From the NCBI RefSeq assembly GCF_900110685.1, contig NZ_FOES01000012.1, positions 1 through 64,000 of the forward strand: 64,000 bases of DNA. Reading direction: 5' to 3'. Shown here piece after piece: positions 28,548 to 37,402 of this stretch. A program made the translations under genes and the position numbers. The stretch is from Piscibacillus halophilus (GTDB lineage: Bacteria > Bacillota > Bacilli > Bacillales > Alkalibacillaceae). The notes beneath the pieces are model-generated. The model saw only the letters and a list, made by a program, of their open reading frames with translations. It did no database searches and was not told the origin of the DNA. Numbering within the stretch: position 1 is the first letter of the stretch; every line of letters begins with the position of its first letter.

Positions 28548-29660
28548 TTATTTCAAATTCTCAGGGTTTAAGCCTTCTAATTCAGGAAGGACAAATCGTC
28601 CGTCTTTACGGACTAATTCACCATCAAAATACATTTCTCCTCCACCGTAATCTTCACGTTGGATGACAACCATATCCCAGTGGATAGAGGAATTATTTCC
28701 ATTATAAGCATTATCGTAAGCTTGGCCAGGAGTGAAGTGGAAGCTGCCATCGATTTTCTCATCAAATAAAATGTCTTTCATTGGGTGTAAAATGTAAGGG
28801 TTAATGCCGATGGCAAATTCACCGATATAACGAGCACCTTCATCAGAATCAAGAACTTCATTGATTCTGTCACTGTCATTCGCTTTGGCATCAATGATTT
28901 TACCATCCTTAAACGTTAGCTCTACATTTTCAAATGTGAACCCTTGGTAAGGTGATGGCGTGTTATAAGTTAGGGTACCATTAACCGATTCTTTAACCGG
29001 TGCTGTATAAACTTCTCCGTCTGGAATATTCATATTCCCAGCACATTTAATTTTAGGAATATCTTTAATAGAGAATTTTAAATCTGTTCCTGGCCCTTTA
29101 ATATGAACTTCATCGGTTTGTTCCATTTTATTAACTAAAGCATCCATTGCTTTGTCCATCTTCGCATAATCTAACGTACATACATCGAAATAGAAGTCTT
29201 CAAAAGCCTCTGTACTCATATTGGCTAATTGAGCCATTGAAGCATTAGGGTATCTCAGGACACACCACTTTGTTTTAGGAACGCGGATATTACGGTGTAC
29301 TCGACCAACCGTCTGTCCAAATAGTTTATTATTAGCGCTGGGTACATCCGATAGTTCATTAATGTTATCGCCAGAACGAATGGCAATGTAAGCATCCATA
29401 TCTTCCATGACTGTTGCCTCATATTTTTCCCATGCTTTTAACTGCTCTTCGTTAGCTCCCATTAATAGTGATCGCATGACTTTTGGATCTTTAAGCGTGA
29501 CAAAAGGTTGACCGCCAACTTCGTATGATTTTTCTATAATTGCAGATACTAATTCTTGTTGAAGGCCTGTATTCTCAATAAGTAATTTTTCATTTTCTTT
29601 AAGTTGTACTGAATAATTCACTAATAAATCTGCTAATTTATCGATTCGTGGATCTCTCAT
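28548..29660 (-). CDS. ampS: M29-family aminopeptidase (AmpS type)
   Basis: A 370-residue M29 (thermophilic aminopeptidase) family peptidase, which releases N-terminal residues from peptides using two metal ions. Family features include IPDGEVYTAPVKESVNGTL with the metal-binding glutamate, YIGEFAIGINP, EKIDGSFHFTPGQAY and the HWDMVVIQ segment near the end. Length is slightly below the usual 410. AAGGTGAGGTAGGG precedes the ATG. It is divergent from the ytxG operon and inserted between murC and ytxG, which are neighbours in B. subtilis. Confidence 0.9.
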   Translation of the reverse strand: MRDPRIDKLADLLVNYSVQLKENEKLLIENTGLQQELVSAIIEKSYEVGGQPFVTLKDPKVMRSLLMGANEEQLKAWEKYEATVMEDMDAYIAIRSGDNINELSDVPSANNKLFGQTVGRVHRNIRVPKTKWCVLRYPNASMAQLANMSTEAFEDFYFDVCTLDYAKMDKAMDALVNKMEQTDEVHIKGPGTDLKFSIKDIPKIKCAGNMNIPDGEVYTAPVKESVNGTLTYNTPSPYQGFTFENVELTFKDGKIIDAKANDSDRINEVLDSDEGARYIGEFAIGINPYILHPMKDILFDEKIDGSFHFTPGQAYDNAYNGNNSSIHWDMVVIQREDYGGGEMYFDGELVRKDGRFVLPELEGLNPENLK

Positions 29661-29745
29661 ATGTATTCCCTACCTCACCTTTTTTGAATTTATATGAATA
29701 TTTTATCACATTTTGGTGTAAGTTTAACGGTTTATACTCAGACTT

Positions 29746-29771
29746 GTTTGACATTGGGCAATATGGGGTAT
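29746..29771 (+). promoter_or_regulatory. Candidate SigB promoter of ytxG-ytxH-brxC
   Basis: GTTTGA (29746-29751), 14-base spacer, GGGTAT (29766-29771). This agrees with the SigB consensus GTTTaa-N12-15-GGGTAt, and the homologous B. subtilis operon is a known SigB/SigH target. The ytxG start lies 37 bases downstream. Confidence 0.65.
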
Positions 29772-29807
29772 AGATTAGTAAGTAATAGTACATGGAAGGT
29801 TGTGTTA

Positions 29808-30215
29808 ATGTTGAATCTATTACATATTTCAGCACTGATTGCAGCAATCGCTTTTTTAATCCTCGTCATTTATATTGCTTATACGCTAATATCTGTACGT
29901 AAAACCTTTCATCATGTGGCTAACACAGTAGAGGGTATTGAAAAGCAAATGCAAGGAATTACCCATGAAACAACAGAATTGTTAAAAAAGACCAATCATT
30001 TAGCAGAAGACATTTCTGAGAAAACAGATAAAGTGAATGTTTTATTTGATGGTGTTAAAGGAATAGGGTATACAGTGCAGGATTTTAATGACTCTTTGCA
30101 GAAGTTATCAGAAGAGTTGCAAGATCAGGCAAATGAACATGCTGAAAAAACTTCTCAGACCATTAAATGGGGTGAGGCAGCGATTCATTTATGGAAAAAA
30201 TACAAAGAAAAATAA
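29808..30215 (+). CDS. ytxG: General-stress protein YtxG (DUF948)
   Basis: A 135-residue protein: an N-terminal membrane helix (about 5-25) and a long amphipathic coiled-coil region rich in KxxxLxxDI repeats, the DUF948 pattern. B. subtilis YtxG is a stress-induced membrane protein of unknown mechanism. ATG 29808 lies 9 bases after GGAAGG. The frame is open to 29694, but that extension crosses the SigB-like promoter and is rejected. The next gene, ytxH, begins 21 bases after the stop. Confidence 0.87.
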   Translation: MLNLLHISALIAAIAFLILVIYIAYTLISVRKTFHHVANTVEGIEKQMQGITHETTELLKKTNHLAEDISEKTDKVNVLFDGVKGIGYTVQDFNDSLQKLSEELQDQANEHAEKTSQTIKWGEAAIHLWKKYKEK

Positions 30216-30236
30216 TTTTTAGAGGAGGAATCTCTT

Positions 30237-30674
30237 ATGTCAAATGAACAGGAAGCAAAAAATAATCAGGAAAACATTAATAGTAAGGACTTTTTAATTG
30301 GAAGCTTAATCGGTGGTATTGTAGGGGCTTCAGTAGCACTGTTATTTGCACCAAAATCTGGCCGTGAAATGAGAGAAGATATAAATTCAGGAGCTCAACA
30401 AGTACGTGAACGTGCAAGTGAATGGAAAGATGTAGCTTACGAAAAAGGAACAGAGTGGTCATCACAAATTCAAGAAAGAAGCCGTGAAATAACAGATCGT
30501 GTAAAAGATAAGACTGACGAACTTCAAGAACGTGTTAATCAATTTAAAGATGAGAAACTAAATAAAGATAATAAAGAAGCACTAGAGGTTGCAGAAGCAA
30601 TTGAAGAAGCTGCAGAAGAGTTAGAACGTCTTGAAGCAGATCAAGCGTTAGAAGAAACCATTAATAAAAATTAG
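30237..30674 (+). CDS. ytxH: General-stress protein YtxH
   Basis: A 145-residue YtxH-family protein with a glycine-rich membrane helix followed by LLFAPKSGREMRED, the family signature, and a long charged helix full of RxRE/KDKTDEL heptads ending in an acidic tail. Members resemble late-embryogenesis-abundant proteins and are induced by general stress. Ribosome site AGAGGAGG. A terminator hairpin directly follows, so downstream brxC may be partly attenuated. Confidence 0.9.
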   Translation: MSNEQEAKNNQENINSKDFLIGSLIGGIVGASVALLFAPKSGREMREDINSGAQQVRERASEWKDVAYEKGTEWSSQIQERSREITDRVKDKTDELQERVNQFKDEKLNKDNKEALEVAEAIEEAAEELERLEADQALEETINKN

Positions 30675-30677
30675 TCG

Positions 30678-30711
30678 AAAAAGTTGTTGGGGATATCCAA
30701 CAACTTTTTTT
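30678..30711 (+). terminator. Terminator or attenuator between ytxH and brxC
   Basis: Stem AAAAAGTTGTTGG / CCAACAACTTTTT with a small loop and a long T-run. It lies inside the ytxG-ytxH-brxC operon. Confidence 0.85.
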
Positions 30712-30732
30712 GAAATTTAAGGAGTGTAGAAG

Positions 30733-31050
30733 GTGGAGCAATTAACCTCAATAGAAGATTTTAAAAAAGCTATAGAGCAACATGACGAATTAGTGTTGTT
30801 AAAACATAGCTTAACATGCCCAATTAGTCGTGAAACGAAAGGACAAATAGAGGAGTTCCAGTCCTTTCATGATGTACCTACTTATATAATCCATATACAA
30901 GATCATCGTGATGTTTCAAATTTTGTAGAAGAGCACTTTGGTATTAAGCATGAATCACCTCAAGTTTTTTATATTAAAAATGGTGAAGTTGATTATCATG
31001 CTTCTCATTGGGAGATTACCTCTAAAAAAGTAGAGAAAGCATTGCAATAA
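30733..31050 (+). CDS. brxC: Monothiol bacilliredoxin BrxC (YtxJ)
   Basis: A 105-residue thioredoxin-fold protein with the single-cysteine active site TCPIS (Cys29). This is the hallmark of YtxJ, now called BrxC, which takes part in removal of bacillithiol from protein thiols after oxidative stress. GTG start at 30733 with AAGGAG upstream. It is the last gene of the ytx stress operon. The presence of BrxC implies the organism makes bacillithiol, whose biosynthetic genes are not in the window. Confidence 0.9.
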   Translation: MEQLTSIEDFKKAIEQHDELVLLKHSLTCPISRETKGQIEEFQSFHDVPTYIIHIQDHRDVSNFVEEHFGIKHESPQVFYIKNGEVDYHASHWEITSKKVEKALQ

Positions 31051-31085
31051 AAACCCTAAGCTCCTATTGAGGGAGCTTAGGGTTT
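31051..31085. terminator. Bidirectional terminator between brxC and the FtsA-like gene
   Basis: Arms AAACCCTAAGCTCC and GGAGCTTAGGGTTT. The last codons of the minus-strand FtsA-like gene fall in the right arm. Confidence 0.87.
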
Positions 31086-33226
31086 GATGTTTTATCGAAT
31101 TCAATTGATAGTTGATCTCCACCATGAATCTCTTCTAAGAATCCTACTTCCTTATGATTCTTAATTAATTTAAAACGATTACCCTGAATTTGGTCAAAGT
31201 CAATATCAATATAGCGAAATATATTTTGGAAAATAAAAGGCTCTTCTGTTTGATCTTCGTAAATAATTACATCGTCTGGTTGAATCATAGTATTGAAGTC
31301 AATTATTTCACCATTTCGATATACTTTTGTAAGTCTTTTGGTCAACTTTACTGGTTGTTGATTAAAATAAACTTGAATTGAATGGTCACTTTCTTTATCA
31401 ACTTGTTCTAATAGTTTTTCGACAGTAATAGATTCGTTTTGCTTGATCGTTAATTGATCATGGTTATGGATTCTATCAGTTAATTGTAACTCTTTCCCTT
31501 GTTTTTGAACTTGAATAATGTAATCAAAAATCTTTATATTTTTATGGTTTAAGGTAATTTTAAACGGACGCATTTTGGATAATACATGGTCAAATCCACA
31601 TTGTTTTAGAACATGTTCTAATGAATAATGAGAGTGCCAGATAATACGATCATTGTCTGATAATGTGTAATCTAATGGAACCTCGTGTCCATTCACTAAA
31701 ACGGGTAGTGGCAATTGATAAACCTCTTGATTGATATGTACCGTCATTTTAGGAGTATTTCCTAAAACATCTTCAACGGTATAAATAGGTGTACGGCCAT
31801 CTTCTCCTTTTATAACGTCAATATGATCATTATGCTTGATAGGATCTTGAATGGATGCCTCGCGACCATTTATTTTAATGATAGGGGCAGATCCAAGTGT
31901 GCCTGGCAAGGTCATGTTTTTACCGTTTAATTCAACCATTATGGCCATTCCGGGTTTTCCATATAATTTATTAACTTGAATGCCAGCAGCTAATAAGGAA
32001 TCTGCAATGGTTAGTTGCTTTAGATCAAATAATCGGATGGTTCGTTCATTTACGGTTACACTAATATATTTGACAGGATTTTGTTTAGCCGCAATAGCAA
32101 TCCCAATTGGTGTAATGTATTCTGGGCTATCTGGTAAACATTCTTTATTAGTTAATGGTTGAATTGCATCGATTCCACGAACGACCACGCGGTTCTCAGG
32201 TAAATTAAGGATTTTAGCTATTTTTCTAGGTAACTCCGGTGTTAAACTTCCTCCTCCAACTAACATGACAGCTTGAGGTGATTTTTGGTTTAACAATAAA
32301 ATTTCCTCACTAATAGATGCTGCCAAGTCTGAGATTGAATCATCAATTTCATTGACAACTTCAGCATACTGATATTGATGTTGAATTCCTAATATATCTT
32401 CAAACTCAATTGTTTGTTGATTGGTTAATTGTCGTTTCGCGAATTCCGCTTTGTGAAAGTCTAAAAGGAATGTCTCACTAAGAGCTTCGGTGATTTCATC
32501 TCCAGCTTTTGGTACCATCCCATATGCCGTAATGGTTCCTTCACTCGTAATAGCGATATCACTCGTTCCGGCTCCGATATCAACTAATGATACATTTAAA
32601 CGTCTCATCGACTCAGGAATTAAGACTTGGATCGCTGCAATTGGTTCTAACGTTAAAGCTTCCATTTCTAAGTCAGCTCTTTTTAAAGCAGATAATAGTG
32701 AATCTACGACAACTTTAGGTAAGAAAGTGGCTATAATGTCGACTTTAGCTTTTTCACCTTGTTGATCGACTAACGAACCAATTTCCGATTCATCTAATAA
32801 ATAGTGCAATACCGAGTATCCGACACAATAATAATGCGTCATTTGGTTGGACTGTTCTTCTTCAGCTAATTGATATTGAGCTTGTTGAACGGCTGATAGC
32901 TCTAAATGTAGGATATCTTCATCAGTCATTAAAGGTTGCTCTAAAATAGATATTTCATAAGAAGCTCGTTTTGTTTTTAACGCTCTGCCTGCCGCTGCCA
33001 CACATACTTTTGATAGTGGACCGTGCTTAGTTTCTAGTTGTTTTTTTACGTTATGAATCACGTCAGAGACTTTTAATATATTATGTATTTGACCGTCTAA
33101 CATAGAGCGTTCTTCATGTTCTTCCGTGACCATATCTAGAACTTTATATTGTGAATGATTATGTTCTAAAATTAAACCTATGACACTTCTGGTACCTATA
33201 TCCAAGGCAAATAGTTTTTCGCTCAT
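31064..33226 (-). CDS. FtsA-like actin-fold protein with tandem C-terminal repeats
   Basis: A 720-residue protein. The first 380 residues form an FtsA/PilM-type actin fold: phosphate-1 LDIGTRSVIG, phosphate-2 LVDIGAGTSDIAI and adenosine-binding MLVGGGSLTP. The remaining part is unusual. Four repeats of about 62 residues (near 430-489, 494-544, 556-608, 617-671) each run NG/NQ turn, leucine strand, second N-G turn, ND-x-I and usually a TVExVL helix. The start ATG 33226 follows AAAGGGG. Annotated in relatives as cell-division protein FtsA, but it is not the canonical ftsA of the ftsAZ operon. It may bind ATP and act at the membrane; function is unknown. Confidence 0.8.
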   Translation of the reverse strand: MSEKLFALDIGTRSVIGLILEHNHSQYKVLDMVTEEHEERSMLDGQIHNILKVSDVIHNVKKQLETKHGPLSKVCVAAAGRALKTKRASYEISILEQPLMTDEDILHLELSAVQQAQYQLAEEEQSNQMTHYYCVGYSVLHYLLDESEIGSLVDQQGEKAKVDIIATFLPKVVVDSLLSALKRADLEMEALTLEPIAAIQVLIPESMRRLNVSLVDIGAGTSDIAITSEGTITAYGMVPKAGDEITEALSETFLLDFHKAEFAKRQLTNQQTIEFEDILGIQHQYQYAEVVNEIDDSISDLAASISEEILLLNQKSPQAVMLVGGGSLTPELPRKIAKILNLPENRVVVRGIDAIQPLTNKECLPDSPEYITPIGIAIAAKQNPVKYISVTVNERTIRLFDLKQLTIADSLLAAGIQVNKLYGKPGMAIMVELNGKNMTLPGTLGSAPIIKINGREASIQDPIKHNDHIDVIKGEDGRTPIYTVEDVLGNTPKMTVHINQEVYQLPLPVLVNGHEVPLDYTLSDNDRIIWHSHYSLEHVLKQCGFDHVLSKMRPFKITLNHKNIKIFDYIIQVQKQGKELQLTDRIHNHDQLTIKQNESITVEKLLEQVDKESDHSIQVYFNQQPVKLTKRLTKVYRNGEIIDFNTMIQPDDVIIYEDQTEEPFIFQNIFRYIDIDFDQIQGNRFKLIKNHKEVGFLEEIHGGDQLSIEFDKTSNPKLPQ

Positions 33227-33356
33227 CTGATTAAGCCCCTTTTGTGATGGATTGAATGACAACTAGTGTTTGGTCATTTATAATACTAGGAAGAATATTT
33301 AGTTAAGCATAATGTATCATAAAAATAGATTTCGATAAACTAGGGGAGGAATCAAC

Positions 33357-34418
33357 ATGAGCGCTAACCGATTAGATGACTTAAGAAAAGAAGTTGACCA
33401 GGTCAATTTGCGTTTATTAGATTTGATAAATCGTAGAGGTGAATTAATCAAACAAATCGGTGATATCAAAACAGAACAAGGTATCAATGTGTTTGATCCT
33501 ATTAGAGAAAGAGAAATGTTGGATCTCATCTTGAAAAATCATGAAGGCCCATTCGAGTATTCCACGATTGAGCATTTGTTTAAAGAAATTTTTAAGGCAG
33601 CAAAAGAGTTAATTGAAGAGGATCAATTAAACGCCTTATTAGTCTCGAGACAAAAGAAACCGACCGACACAGTCGTTAATATCGGTGAAGAGATTCAAAT
33701 CGGGAATGGACATCAAGAGTTTGTGTTTGGACCTTGTTCCGTTGAATCGTATGAGCAAGTGGACGCTGTAGCTCAAGCGATAAAAGAAGAAGGATTAAGC
33801 ATGTTAAGAGGAGGAGCCTTCAAACCGAGAACCTCCCCTTATGACTTTCAAGGTTTAGGACTTGAAGGATTAAAAATTTTAAAAGAAGTCGGTGACAAGC
33901 ACGGGCTTAAAACTGTCAGTGAAATTGTAAACCCTAACGATATTGAATTAGCGCATGATTATGTTGATGTCATTCAAATTGGAGCTCGTAATATGCATAA
34001 CTTTGAATTGCTTAAAGAAGCGGGACGAGCTAGTAAACCAATTTTCCTAAAGCGCGGTTTAGCAGCTACTATTAATGAATTTATAAATGCTGCAGAATAC
34101 ATTATTTCACAAGGTAACGGACAAATCATTTTATGTGAAAGAGGAATTCGTACTTATGAGACAGCAACAAGAAATACATTAGATATTACGGCAGTGCCAA
34201 TACTAAAGAAAGAAACTCACTTACCTGTGTTTGTCGATGTAACCCATTCTACAGGTCGAAGAGATTTATTATTGCCTGCTGCTAAAGCTGCATTTGCGAC
34301 TGGAGCAGATGGGGTGATGGCAGAAGTCCATCCTGATCCGGCAACAGCATTATCCGATTCTCAACAACAAATGGACATTCCAACATTTCAATCTTTTATT
34401 AATGAGTTACGCCAATAA
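33357..34418 (+). CDS. aroA: Bifunctional chorismate mutase / DAHP synthase AroA
   Basis: A 353-residue enzyme with an N-terminal AroQ-type chorismate mutase (about 1-85, [23 protein letters not shown]) and a C-terminal type I-beta DAHP synthase (about 105-350) marked by [54 protein letters not shown] and [11 protein letters not shown]. It starts the shikimate pathway from PEP and erythrose-4-phosphate; the mutase part senses chorismate and prephenate. Ribosome site GGGGAGG. A terminator follows, so ccpA has its own promoter. Confidence 0.97.
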   Translation: MSANRLDDLRKEVDQVNLRLLDLINRRGELIKQIGDIKTEQGINVFDPIREREMLDLILKNHEGPFEYSTIEHLFKEIFKAAKELIEEDQLNALLVSRQKKPTDTVVNIGEEIQIGNGHQEFVFGPCSVESYEQVDAVAQAIKEEGLSMLRGGAFKPRTSPYDFQGLGLEGLKILKEVGDKHGLKTVSEIVNPNDIELAHDYVDVIQIGARNMHNFELLKEAGRASKPIFLKRGLAATINEFINAAEYIISQGNGQIILCERGIRTYETATRNTLDITAVPILKKETHLPVFVDVTHSTGRRDLLLPAAKAAFATGADGVMAEVHPDPATALSDSQQQMDIPTFQSFINELRQ

Positions 34419-34456
34419 CAGGAATACTATCTTCATAGTATTTCTGTTTATTTTGT
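34419..34456 (+). terminator. Terminator after aroA
   Basis: Arms CAGGAATACTAT and ATAGTATTTCTG (one G-U pair), loop CTTC, followed by TTTATTTT. Confidence 0.8.
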
Positions 34457-34496
34457 GAAGGTTTATTAAATAGTTGTTTATAGGCGGTATTATCTG

Positions 34497-34525
34497 TTGA
34501 TAGAATTTTTAGAATGTCGTATGCT
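34497..34525 (+). promoter_or_regulatory. SigA-type promoter of ccpA
   Basis: -35 TTGATA (34497-34502), 17-base spacer, -10 TATGCT (34520-34525), 43 bases before the ccpA start. Confidence 0.65.
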
Positions 34526-34567
34526 AACAATATTAAAACGAATATCGGTGTGAAATGAGGGGTTTAA

Positions 34568-35569
34568 ATGAGTGTAACAATTTACGATGTAGCAAAAAAA
34601 GCAAATGTTTCAATGGCGACGGTTTCCCGAGTCATTAACGGAAATACGAACGTAAAACCAACTACTAGAAAAAAGGTATTAGCAGCAATCGAGGAGCTCG
34701 GCTTTAGACCGAATGCGGTAGCACGTGGTTTAGCAAGTCGAAAAACAACCTCTGTTGGGGTTATTATACCGGATATTTCAAATATGTTTTTTGCTGAGTT
34801 AGCACGAGGAATTGAAGATATCGCAGCCATGTATAAATACCATATTATTTTAAGTAGTTCAGATCAAAACTTAAATAAGGAATTAGACCTTTTTGATAAC
34901 ATGCTAGAAAAGCAGGTAGACGGTGTTATTTTTATTGGAGGTTCTGTATCGGAAGAGCATGTTAAAGCCTTTAAAAATTCAAATGTACCAGTCGTATTAG
35001 CTGCGACGGTCGATGAATCCAATGAAATCGCTTCTGTTAATATTGACTATTATTTAGCTATTCAAGATGCCGTTCAACATTTAGTTGAAGAAGGTGGACA
35101 TCAGACTATTGGGTATGCTTCAAATAACACAGGTTCCAGTATAGAGCTTTCGAAAGTACAAGGTTTTAAAGATAAATTAGAGCAACACAAATTAAATGTC
35201 CCTAATCATTTAATTTATGAAGGCGATGATTCGTATCAATCTGGGTTAAAAGCCGCTGAATATTTCTTGGGTCTTGATGAAGTACCAACCGCGGTTATGA
35301 CGTCCTCTGATGAAATGGCGTTAGGTGTGATTCATGGGGCTCAAGATAAAGGCGTACAAATTCCTGAAGATTTATCCGTTGTCGGCTTTGATAATACAAG
35401 ATTATCTGTGATGGTTCGTCCTGAACTCACAACAGTTGTACAACCAATGTACGATATTGGAGCCGTCTCGATGAGATTATTAACTAAATTACTTAAAAAT
35501 GAAGAAGTGAGTGAAGATCAAGTCGTTCTTCCTCATCGAATTATAAAAAGAAGCTCAACAATTCAATAA
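34568..35569 (+). CDS. ccpA: Catabolite control protein A
   Basis: LacI-family global regulator of carbon catabolite repression, which binds cre sites with HPr-Ser46-P. The 333-residue protein begins with the LacI helix-turn-helix ([23 protein letters not shown]) and hinge helix ([14 protein letters not shown]). A periplasmic-binding-fold core follows, ending [12 protein letters not shown]. Length and position between aroA and motPS are as in B. subtilis. Ribosome site GAGGGG. No terminator lies between it and motP 53 bases downstream, so readthrough into the stator genes is likely. Confidence 0.95.
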   Translation: MSVTIYDVAKKANVSMATVSRVINGNTNVKPTTRKKVLAAIEELGFRPNAVARGLASRKTTSVGVIIPDISNMFFAELARGIEDIAAMYKYHIILSSSDQNLNKELDLFDNMLEKQVDGVIFIGGSVSEEHVKAFKNSNVPVVLAATVDESNEIASVNIDYYLAIQDAVQHLVEEGGHQTIGYASNNTGSSIELSKVQGFKDKLEQHKLNVPNHLIYEGDDSYQSGLKAAEYFLGLDEVPTAVMTSSDEMALGVIHGAQDKGVQIPEDLSVVGFDNTRLSVMVRPELTTVVQPMYDIGAVSMRLLTKLLKNEEVSEDQVVLPHRIIKRSSTIQ

Positions 35570-35622
35570 CCCAACCGATAATAAATATATAGACAAACTT
35601 GTACAATTAGGGTGAGAGGCTA

Positions 35623-36447
35623 ATGAAAAAAAGAGACATACTGACACCGATTGGAATCGGAATAGGTGCAACGATGATATTAATGGGGATTTATTTTAAT
35701 AGTGGGCTAGATGGCTTCTCAACATTTCTCCAATTGTCATCATTTATTATCGTGTTAGGTGGATTAACTGGAGCTTTACTGATTAACTTTAATTTAAAAG
35801 AAATGAAATTGACTGGAAAAGTATTTAAGGAAGCGTTCAGTAAATCGGATCACAATTTACGAGAGTTAATTCAATTATTCATTCGTTTATCGGAAAAAGC
35901 ACGACGTGAAGGACTGCTAGCTTTAGAAAGTGAGCTTGAAGATTTAGACGATGAATTTATTAAAAAAGGCGTTTATTTAGCCATTGATGGTATTGAGCCA
36001 GAAGTTATTAATGACATCATGAACGCTGAGATTACCGCAATGGAAGAAAGACATGGAAAAGGTCGAGCAATTATTGAAAAAGCAGGGGAGTATGCTCCGT
36101 CATGGGGGATGATTGGTACACTTATTGGTTTAGTCCTTATGCTAAATAATTTAACTACTCCTGAAACGATTGGACCAAGTATGGCAGTGGCCCTATTAAC
36201 GACGTTTTATGGGATGGTACTTGCTAACCTCGTTTTTATTCCTATATCAGGAAAGTTATACAATATGACTGAAGAAGAAGTTTTTATGAAACAAGTGATT
36301 ATTGAAGGCGTCATCGGGGTTCAATCTGGTCAAAACCCTAAAATACTAGAAGAGAAATTGAGTGCTTTTCTTTCTAATGAAGAGCTAAGTATGCAAGAAG
36401 ATGAAGTTGAAGAAGAAGTCATCGGAGAGACGGCCAATGAATCTTAA
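35623..36447 (+). CDS. motP: Flagellar motor stator MotP (MotA family, Na+ type)
   Basis: A 274-residue MotA-family stator subunit with four membrane helices (about 8-26, 34-54, 150-172, 185-207) and the long cytoplasmic loop between helices 2 and 3. The conserved PSWGMIGTLIGLVLML segment contributes to the ion channel. With MotS it forms a stator that powers flagella from Na+ flow in Bacillaceae; the position after ccpA is diagnostic of motPS. Ribosome site AGGGTGAG. The motS start overlaps its last codons. Confidence 0.92.
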   Translation: MKKRDILTPIGIGIGATMILMGIYFNSGLDGFSTFLQLSSFIIVLGGLTGALLINFNLKEMKLTGKVFKEAFSKSDHNLRELIQLFIRLSEKARREGLLALESELEDLDDEFIKKGVYLAIDGIEPEVINDIMNAEITAMEERHGKGRAIIEKAGEYAPSWGMIGTLIGLVLMLNNLTTPETIGPSMAVALLTTFYGMVLANLVFIPISGKLYNMTEEEVFMKQVIIEGVIGVQSGQNPKILEEKLSAFLSNEELSMQEDEVEEEVIGETANES

Positions 36448-37204
36448 TCGAAATCGTAAAAAACGGCCAAAAAAAGAAGCACCACTTTGGATGGTCACGT
36501 ACTCTGATATGGTTACGCTCATTTTAGTATTTTTTATATTATTGTTTTCAATGTCACAAATTGATGCTGAAAAGCTAAAAACCGTTACGGAATCCTATCA
36601 ACAGAGAGTTATTCTTGATTACTATCCATCTGCGGTTGAATTAGATCAAGCTAGCAACCTAGAAGATGATGAAGATGAAAATGAATTCGAAGGCATGACA
36701 GAGATTGAAGAAACAGAAGAATTAACTCCACATGATTTAGAAGAACAAGTAGATGAATTAGAACGTTTACTTCAACAAATAGAAGAATACATAAGGAATG
36801 AAGGATTATCTGATGTCATTTCAGCTACGAGAACAGAACAAGGTGTTGTATTAGTTTTACAAGAAAATGTCCTGTTTGAATCTGGTGAAGCGGAATTAAT
36901 TGGAGATGCGTTACCACTATTACAAAAAGTAGCAACGTTATTGGAAAATATTCCTAACCAAGTGAAAGTTGAAGGGCACACGGATCCGAGACCTATTAGA
37001 ACCAATCGCTTTCCTTCAAACTGGGAACTGAGTGGTGCTAGAGCAAGTAGTGTTGTACGATATTTTGCAGAAGAAGAGGACTTGGAGGCAGAAAGGTTTC
37101 AAATATCGGGTTTTGCAGATACGAGACCGATTGTTCCAAATGATTCTTCAGAAAATATGAAAAAGAATAGACGTGTTGAAATTATTATATTGGAATCTGA
37201 CTAA
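36437..37204 (+). CDS. motS: Flagellar motor stator MotS (MotB family, Na+ type)
   Basis: A 255-residue MotB-family protein with one membrane helix (about 19-41) holding the ion-binding aspartate 24 (TYSDMVTLILVFFILLFS), an acidic linker (70-100) and an OmpA-like peptidoglycan-binding domain with VEGHTDPRPI and NRRVEI. ATG 36437, eleven bases inside motP and preceded by GGAGAG, gives the family N-terminus; the in-frame ATG at 36401 would lie deep inside motP. Na+ selectivity is inferred from the motPS locus rather than from a specific residue. Confidence 0.92.
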   Translation: MNLNRNRKKRPKKEAPLWMVTYSDMVTLILVFFILLFSMSQIDAEKLKTVTESYQQRVILDYYPSAVELDQASNLEDDEDENEFEGMTEIEETEELTPHDLEEQVDELERLLQQIEEYIRNEGLSDVISATRTEQGVVLVLQENVLFESGEAELIGDALPLLQKVATLLENIPNQVKVEGHTDPRPIRTNRFPSNWELSGARASSVVRYFAEEEDLEAERFQISGFADTRPIVPNDSSENMKKNRRVEIIILESD

Positions 37205-37234
37205 TTGAATGGTTTGATCTAAAATTTTAATCAC

Positions 37235-37266
37235 AAAAAGCACTCGAGAAAATCGAGTGCTTTTTA
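37235..37266 (+). terminator. Rho-independent terminator after motS
   Basis: Arms AAAAAGCACTCGA and TCGAGTGCTTTTT with loop GAAAA. Confidence 0.92.
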
Positions 37267-37360
37267 ACTGATTCAATGAGGTTGATTTGGAATAAAGATC
37301 ATATTTTAATACATCATATTAGGCGTTAATCTCAAAAGGTTAACGTTATTTTTAAACAAT

Positions 37361-37387
37361 AAAAAAGCCTACCATAGATAGTAGGCA
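37361..37387 (-). terminator. Terminator after acuC
   Basis: Stem GCCTAC/GTAGGC (37367-37372, 37381-37386); a run of six Ts follows on the minus strand. Confidence 0.75.
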
Positions 37388-37402
37388 AAGAGAAAAAGAA
37401 AG

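Noticed and set aside
29694-29807. N-terminal extension of ytxG to the upstream ATG
   Set aside because: It would place the SigB-like promoter inside the coding region, has no ribosome site, and adds residues unlike the family N-terminus.
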